Shown one piece after another: positions 6,153-9,600 of a stretch of 9,600 nt of DNA. A program made the translations under genes and the position numbers. This stretch comes from an uncultured Bdellovibrio sp. (lineage in GTDB: Bacteria > Bdellovibrionota > Bdellovibrionia > Bdellovibrionales > Bdellovibrionaceae). Numbering within the stretch: position 1 is the stretch's first letter; the number at the start of each line of letters is the position of its first letter. The stretch is from NCBI GenBank assembly GCA_946480995.1, contig CAMLMF010000063.1, positions 1-9,600 on the forward strand, given 5' to 3'. The notes beneath the pieces were generated by a model. It saw only the letters and a program-made list of their open reading frames with translations. It was not told the origin of the DNA and did not search any database.

Positions 6153-7328
6153 ATGCTTCGAAAATCTATCGGCAAGATGCTTTGGACATCTGCTATTATG
6201 GTACTGTCTTTAAGTGCTTGCGGACCTGTAAAGTTTTCCGCTTCATCGGAAGAAAACCCCACTCCGGTCACACCTGCAGGCAATTTACGTGACGTGCATT
6301 ACAACAACTTGATCACGGCTTCGAATAATAAGTTAGACATCGTCTTAGTCGTCGACGATTCCAATTCTATGTTGGCGGATAATCAAAAGTTGGCTGCTAA
6401 CTTGTCGGGATTTGTAACGAAATTACAAAACTCAAATATCGACTGGCAAATGTGCGCCACCCCGACTCGCGCCTTGCCGACGGCTTCAAATCAGTATGTT
6501 TGGGGTGCTTCTTTTTACTGGCAAAAAACTTCAACTCCATCTTCAGAACTGGGCATTGTTTTAAAAAAAGGCACGCCTAATCTTTCAAGCATTTTCACGA
6601 ACACTATCGAGTATATCAATGCAGGTTGGATTGGCTCTGACGACGAACGCGCGATTAAAGCTGCTTACCGTCACGTTTATAATGGTGATCTTCGTTACAG
6701 TGGCAACAGCGGCTGCTATCGTTCGGATTCAGCAATTGCCTATATCATCATTTCTGACGAAGACGAACGCAGTGTCGGCGGCGATGCATCCCAACAGTAC
6801 TATTCCGGTGAACTGAAAGAACTCGAAAACGAAGACAAACCCAGCGTACTTGTCGCTTATATTAAAGAAGTTTTCGGCAACGATCGTCGCTTTACAGTGA
6901 ATTCAATCATCGTAAAACCCAACGATACGACTTGTAAAAATTCACAAGACGCCGGCGGCGCAAAAAGCCATTACGGTGTTAAATACGCAGAGCTTTCCAA
7001 TCTGACCGGCGGTGGTATTGGCAGTATTTGTGACACGGATTATTCAACAAATCTGAATCTGTTCTTTGATAAAATCAGCGACTCTTTAAGTTCAGTTCCT
7101 TTAGAGTGCGCTCCTTATAATAACTCTGTGACTGTGACGATCACACCGACCATGTCTGTCTCTTCCCGCGTTGAGGGAACAAGCCTAGTCTTTGATACTC
7201 CGGTTCCAGCAGGTCGCACTGTCGATTTAAAATACCAATGTTCTGATCGCAGCCCAAGTTCATTTGGCGCAGCCACAGTGGACGGCTTCTTCGCAAGAAT
7301 CGTGAATTTCTTTAAGAACTTGTTCTAA
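6153..7328 (+). CDS. vWA-domain lipoprotein
   Basis: This is a 391-residue protein. I chose ATG 6153 because GGGGAG (6140-6145) precedes it by seven bases; an in-frame GTG at 6147 lies too close to that site. Residues 1-23 are a lipoprotein signal ending LSAC (Cys23). A von Willebrand factor A domain spans about 60-315: LDIVLVVDDSNSM contains the metal-binding DxSxS motif (Asp68, Ser70, Ser72), GSDDERA (161-167) lies where the middle metal-site loop is expected, and AYIIISDEDERS supplies a third acidic loop (about 201-206). Several cysteines (101, 188, 261, 293, 319, 363) could form disulfides. Residues about 325-365 form a small beta domain, and the tail GFFARIVNFFKNLF is an amphipathic helix. 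It probably binds a protein ligand through a divalent metal at the outer membrane or surface; ligand unknown. It is a single-gene unit with its own promoter and terminator. Confidence 0.9.
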   Translation: MLRKSIGKMLWTSAIMVLSLSACGPVKFSASSEENPTPVTPAGNLRDVHYNNLITASNNKLDIVLVVDDSNSMLADNQKLAANLSGFVTKLQNSNIDWQMCATPTRALPTASNQYVWGASFYWQKTSTPSSELGIVLKKGTPNLSSIFTNTIEYINAGWIGSDDERAIKAAYRHVYNGDLRYSGNSGCYRSDSAIAYIIISDEDERSVGGDASQQYYSGELKELENEDKPSVLVAYIKEVFGNDRRFTVNSIIVKPNDTTCKNSQDAGGAKSHYGVKYAELSNLTGGGIGSICDTDYSTNLNLFFDKISDSLSSVPLECAPYNNSVTVTITPTMSVSSRVEGTSLVFDTPVPAGRTVDLKYQCSDRSPSSFGAATVDGFFARIVNFFKNLF

Positions 7329-7357
7329 GAAAAATTTCGACAAAGCTTCCAAAAAAG

Positions 7358-7394
7358 AAAAAGGCAAAGAGACTGAACTCTTTGCCTTTTTTTT
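7358..7394. terminator. bidirectional intrinsic terminator between convergent genes
   Basis: AAAAAGGCAAAGAG (7358-7371) pairs with CTCTTTGCCTTTTT (7378-7391) around the loop ACTGAA, with T running from 7387 to 7394. On the minus strand the same stem is followed by TTTTTCTTTTTT, so it should stop transcription from both the vWA gene and the convergent metzincin-like gene. Its core is nearly the same as that of the terminator at 4693-4726. Confidence 0.9.
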
Positions 7395-7412
7395 ATTCTC
7401 ACTTTCCCGTCC

Positions 7413-7437
7413 CTGCCTCCCTAAAAAAAGGAGGCAG
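7413..7437. repeat. 8-bp perfect hairpin with A-rich loop
   Basis: CTGCCTCC (7413-7420) and GGAGGCAG (7430-7437) form a perfect stem around CTAAAAAAA. No T run follows on either strand, so it is not a classical terminator. It lies between the bidirectional terminator and the cloverleaf-like element and may belong to the same structured block. Confidence 0.5.
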
Positions 7438-7441
7438 CTAA

Positions 7442-7522
7442 AAAATGGTCGCGACCGAGGCGGAAGGAGGAAGGCGTACTGAAGGTACGCCGACGACGCC
7501 CAACGAAGGGCCCGGCCATTTT
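7442..7522. repeat. cloverleaf-like palindromic intergenic element
   Basis: AAAATGGTCG (7442-7451) pairs with CGGCCATTTT (7513-7522), ten pairs with one G-T wobble. Inside are GGCGTAC-TGAAG-GTACGCC (7473-7491, 7-bp stem), GCCC-AACGAA-GGGC (7498-7511, 4-bp stem) and a 10-bp palindrome GGTCGCGACC (7447-7456) that offers an alternative fold. The element begins immediately after the stop codon of the minus-strand gene. Read in that direction it ends in CCATTTTTT, so it could also act as a terminator or 3' end stabiliser. Size and architecture suggest a REP/BIME-like dispersed repeat. Only one copy is present here, so the repeat status is inferred. Confidence 0.5.
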
Positions 7523-8881
7523 CTAGTTGCCGAAAAATCCGTAAGACTGACGTGGAGCGATCTCGTAGATCTGTCCATCAATCGAAGTCGCCAACGGTGT
7601 CGATTTCGTACCATCAATTTGGAACAAGCTGCCTTCCGCTGTCAAACCAACAACCACGTTACCCACTTTGTGGATGCGTTTGAAGTTTTGATCCAATTTT
7701 ACAGTGGAAGCACGCAAGAAAGGTTTGAAACCCTCTGTGCAACCGAATTCATAGACAGTGCCGTCAGTGGTCATCAAGTGAACCACACGACCTGCACGAT
7801 CATAACCTGTAAGGTAAGCAATACCCACCGCTTGAGTGCCTTTAAGTTCCAGGTCACTTGTTGCAGAAGAACGTGGATCACAAGCAAAACGCACTTTCGA
7901 CGCGTAAACTTTAGCGATCCATTGCGCAGCAATGTGCAGATCTAATAGTTCCGCACGTTGTACTGGAGTTTGTGCATTGTATTCAATCACGGACTCCCCA
8001 GCAGCTTGTGCGATTTCGCCTTCGTTTTTCGTGAACACGTATTTTGCCGGAAGATTTTTATCTTCAGGGAACAAAATCAAATGTTGTGCACGATTCACGA
8101 TGTGACCCAACTCTGGAACTTGGCCCAAAGCTTGGACTTGGTTGCTTTTTGTCAGATCCAAAGAAAAGAAGCCTTTGTTTTTGCTGACCAAAAGCAGCTC
8201 ATCTGTGCGGTCTACTTTAGCTGGAGTTTCAAAAGTTTCGTCTGCGTAAGTCACAGCAGATGCTAAAGAATAAGCTTTCAAAGCCGGATGAAGATCTGTC
8301 GCATACTTCGCAATTTGCGCATAAGTTTCAACAGTCACTGCGTAAGAACCGCCATCAGCAATTCTTCTGTCACAAGCGCCTTGCAAACCTTTGCGTGGGC
8401 CTTTTGAACATGTTGTATGCGGGTAACCATCGATGTGACGAGCTTCATGCATAAAGACACTGGCGCGATCTAAAGCAGAAAAACTGTCCGTCAACATCAT
8501 TGGGCACACGTACATTGTGTTACCAAAGCCATAAACGTAAGCGCCAACACCTTTCGGGCAGCTAGCTTGCACGCTGATGTCAGCGATACGACCGATAAAA
8601 TACTGGTACCAGCTAGATGAAAAACGGCCCGAGAAAAGTTCATCTGAACTTTTTGGCATGTCCGCTTCAAAAGCTGTCGTACGCATGTACATGATTGTCG
8701 CAATCAAATTCGAAGTCTGTGAACCATCATAGCAATATTCTTTGCTGGCAAGATTTCTGAACTGTGTGAAGTGAGACGCGATTTCTTTCATCTCATTTTG
8801 CGATACGCAATTTGCTGCTGAAGCCGTTGCGCCCGTAAGAAGGCCCAAGGCCATCATTAATACTAAGAACGATTTTTTCAT
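7523..8881 (-). CDS. secreted metzincin-like zinc protein with C-terminal beta domain
   Basis: This is a 452-residue protein. The ATG (8879-8881) has AGAGGGG (8887-8893) five bases upstream. Residues 1-22 are a Sec signal peptide (MKKSFLVLMMALGLL...ASA). Residues about 138-158 read ALDRASVFMHEARHIDGYPHTTC, with a full HExxHxxGxxH signature: His145, Glu146, His149, Gly152 and His155. In metzincins these are the three zinc ligands and the catalytic Glu. A following block GACDRRIADGGSYAVTVETYAQIAKY is cysteine-bearing and conserved-looking; Cys108, Cys126, Cys158 and Cys170 could form disulfides. Residues about 225-450 are beta-rich with repeating units ending in short turns, possibly a propeller-like domain. 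A secreted protease is likely, with unknown substrate. I could not pin down a Met-turn, so proteolytic activity is not certain. No convincing promoter is seen upstream. Confidence 0.9.
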   Translation of the reverse strand: MKKSFLVLMMALGLLTGATASAANCVSQNEMKEIASHFTQFRNLASKEYCYDGSQTSNLIATIMYMRTTAFEADMPKSSDELFSGRFSSSWYQYFIGRIADISVQASCPKGVGAYVYGFGNTMYVCPMMLTDSFSALDRASVFMHEARHIDGYPHTTCSKGPRKGLQGACDRRIADGGSYAVTVETYAQIAKYATDLHPALKAYSLASAVTYADETFETPAKVDRTDELLLVSKNKGFFSLDLTKSNQVQALGQVPELGHIVNRAQHLILFPEDKNLPAKYVFTKNEGEIAQAAGESVIEYNAQTPVQRAELLDLHIAAQWIAKVYASKVRFACDPRSSATSDLELKGTQAVGIAYLTGYDRAGRVVHLMTTDGTVYEFGCTEGFKPFLRASTVKLDQNFKRIHKVGNVVVGLTAEGSLFQIDGTKSTPLATSIDGQIYEIAPRQSYGFFGN

Positions 8882-8964
8882 AATTTCCCCTCTGTTATGA
8901 AAACTGGGAAAAATACTATTCCAAAGTTCCTAAAGATCACCAAAATAACTGATGATGCGGTGAC

Positions 8965-9600
8965 TTATTGAAGGGATTTTAAGCGTTTTTCCGCGTAATC
9001 GCGTAAAGCGGGGTCCGGTATTTGCGAGACAATGCGTTTTAACTTTTCGCGTTGATCTAAATCGGTCTCGGCCCGCTTAAAAAGACTGTCCAAAGCCATG
9101 CGGCGCAGGGACTTTTCCTGCATCGACAGGGCTTCTTCTGGGGAGTGTGTTTGCTGCTCCCCAACATACTTTAGGGGCGCGGTGGAGATATCTTCCAAAA
9201 CAGATCCGGTGACTTCCGGAGCAAGACTTAACGTATAAACGGAAAGAATGCGCGCATTCGCCGAGGAGCTTTCCGCGAGGGTTTGATTTTTTAGATAACT
9301 TAATTCTGCGGCATTTAATTTTTGTGCAATCGCCGTCAAACGTTGTTCTTGAATTTTCGGATCTGCAGAGGATCTTTCCAACTCTTTTGACTCAAGCTGA
9401 AACCATTCTTGAAAAGCCACTTGGCGTTTTTCTTGATCAGGCTCTGTCGTAAAAGCTCCTACCGTCGCTAGCGTCGACGTGGCTGACTGAGCAGTCGCCC
9501 CAGATTGAGCATTCGTTTTTTCAGTGCCGGGCACACCCAGATCTTGGAGCATTCCCTTGGGACCTTGAAAGCCACGAGAAACCAAAAAACCTGTGATCAC
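8965..9600 (-). CDS. C-terminal part of a helical protein of unknown function (cut by right edge)
   Basis: The frame is open from the window edge to TAA at 8965-8967, 211 codons. The first codon at the edge is GTG, but no upstream sequence is visible to show that it is a start; I treat the gene as partial. The visible part begins with a short hydrophobic stretch (ITGFLVSRGF), possibly the end of a membrane or signal segment, followed by a Thr/Ser/Ala/Gln-rich linker to about residue 52. The rest is mostly charged helices, ending in IPDPALRDYAEKRLKSLQ, which resembles a HEAT-like or helical-hairpin repeat. No catalytic motif and no cysteine is present. The next gene on the same strand begins 83 bases later; no terminator lies between, so read-through is possible. 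I cannot assign a family. Confidence 0.85.
   Translation of the reverse strand: MITGFLVSRGFQGPKGMLQDLGVPGTEKTNAQSGATAQSATSTLATVGAFTTEPDQEKRQVAFQEWFQLESKELERSSADPKIQEQRLTAIAQKLNAAELSYLKNQTLAESSSANARILSVYTLSLAPEVTGSVLEDISTAPLKYVGEQQTHSPEEALSMQEKSLRRMALDSLFKRAETDLDQREKLKRIVSQIPDPALRDYAEKRLKSLQ

Noticed and set aside
7442..7522. tRNA or known structured RNA
   Set aside because: The cloverleaf outline lacks the T-loop GTTC, the D-loop pattern and a CCA-type acceptor end, and does not fit a riboswitch I recognise.
7445..7945. Plus-strand open frame of 166 codons over the intergenic element and the metzincin-like gene
   Set aside because: It is antisense to a gene with signal peptide and zinc motif, starts inside the cloverleaf element without a ribosome site, and its product is Cys/Thr/Arg-rich in a shadow-like way.
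8894..8964. Promoter or terminator between the right-edge gene and the metzincin-like gene
   Set aside because: TAGTAT is a possible -10, but no -35 stands at 16-18 bases; only a weak 5-bp stem is seen and no T-tailed hairpin.

Overview
The window reads like chromosomal DNA of a Bdellovibrio-type predatory or delta-like Gram-negative bacterium. That assignment is an inference from moderate GC content, strong AGGAGG-type ribosome binding sites, many lipoproteins and secreted zincin-like proteins, a Pal lipoprotein next to a DUF4398-type lipoprotein, a DUF2802-type protein and a vWA lipoprotein. No rRNA, tRNA, transposase, integrase, CRISPR array or phage gene is visible. Gene density is high and no gene-free stretch exceeds 200 bases.

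Left part (1-962, minus strand): a compact envelope operon, pal, then a small DUF4398-like lipoprotein, then a lipoprotein that runs off the left edge. The last two overlap in an ATGA. This is the position that CpoB/YbgF-like proteins occupy in many tol-pal loci. A good sigma70-like promoter lies in front of pal. Divergent from it (1087-4023, plus strand) is a large secreted protein with three modules: a gluzincin-like HExxH...E peptidase domain, a TolB/PD40-type beta-propeller, and a BamA-like outer-membrane barrel ending in phenylalanine.

Middle part (4024-6152): a 170-residue protein of unknown function on the plus strand ends at a strong terminator. It faces a two-gene minus-strand operon encoding a membrane-anchored coiled-coil DUF2802-type protein and an 80-residue beta-rich protein that resembles the N-terminal region of FliK-like proteins. 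Both resemblances hint at motility, but no certain flagellar gene is visible. The small gene's stop is followed in frame by 22 more protein-like codons.

Right part (6027-9600): a divergent promoter pair flanks a palindromic element. It drives the DUF2802-type operon leftward and a vWA-domain lipoprotein rightward. The vWA gene ends in a bidirectional terminator, followed by an 8-bp hairpin and an 81-bp cloverleaf-like palindromic element. The cloverleaf ends exactly at the stop codon of a convergent gene for a secreted protein with a complete metzincin signature (HEARHIDGYPH). A helical protein of unknown function, cut by the right edge, lies upstream of that gene on the same strand.

Common theme: most products are exported (four lipoproteins, an outer-membrane peptidase-barrel and a secreted metzincin-like protein), so this is an envelope-focused region. 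The best candidates for something undescribed are the two zincin-like proteins, the cloverleaf element and the operator-like palindrome between the divergent promoters.
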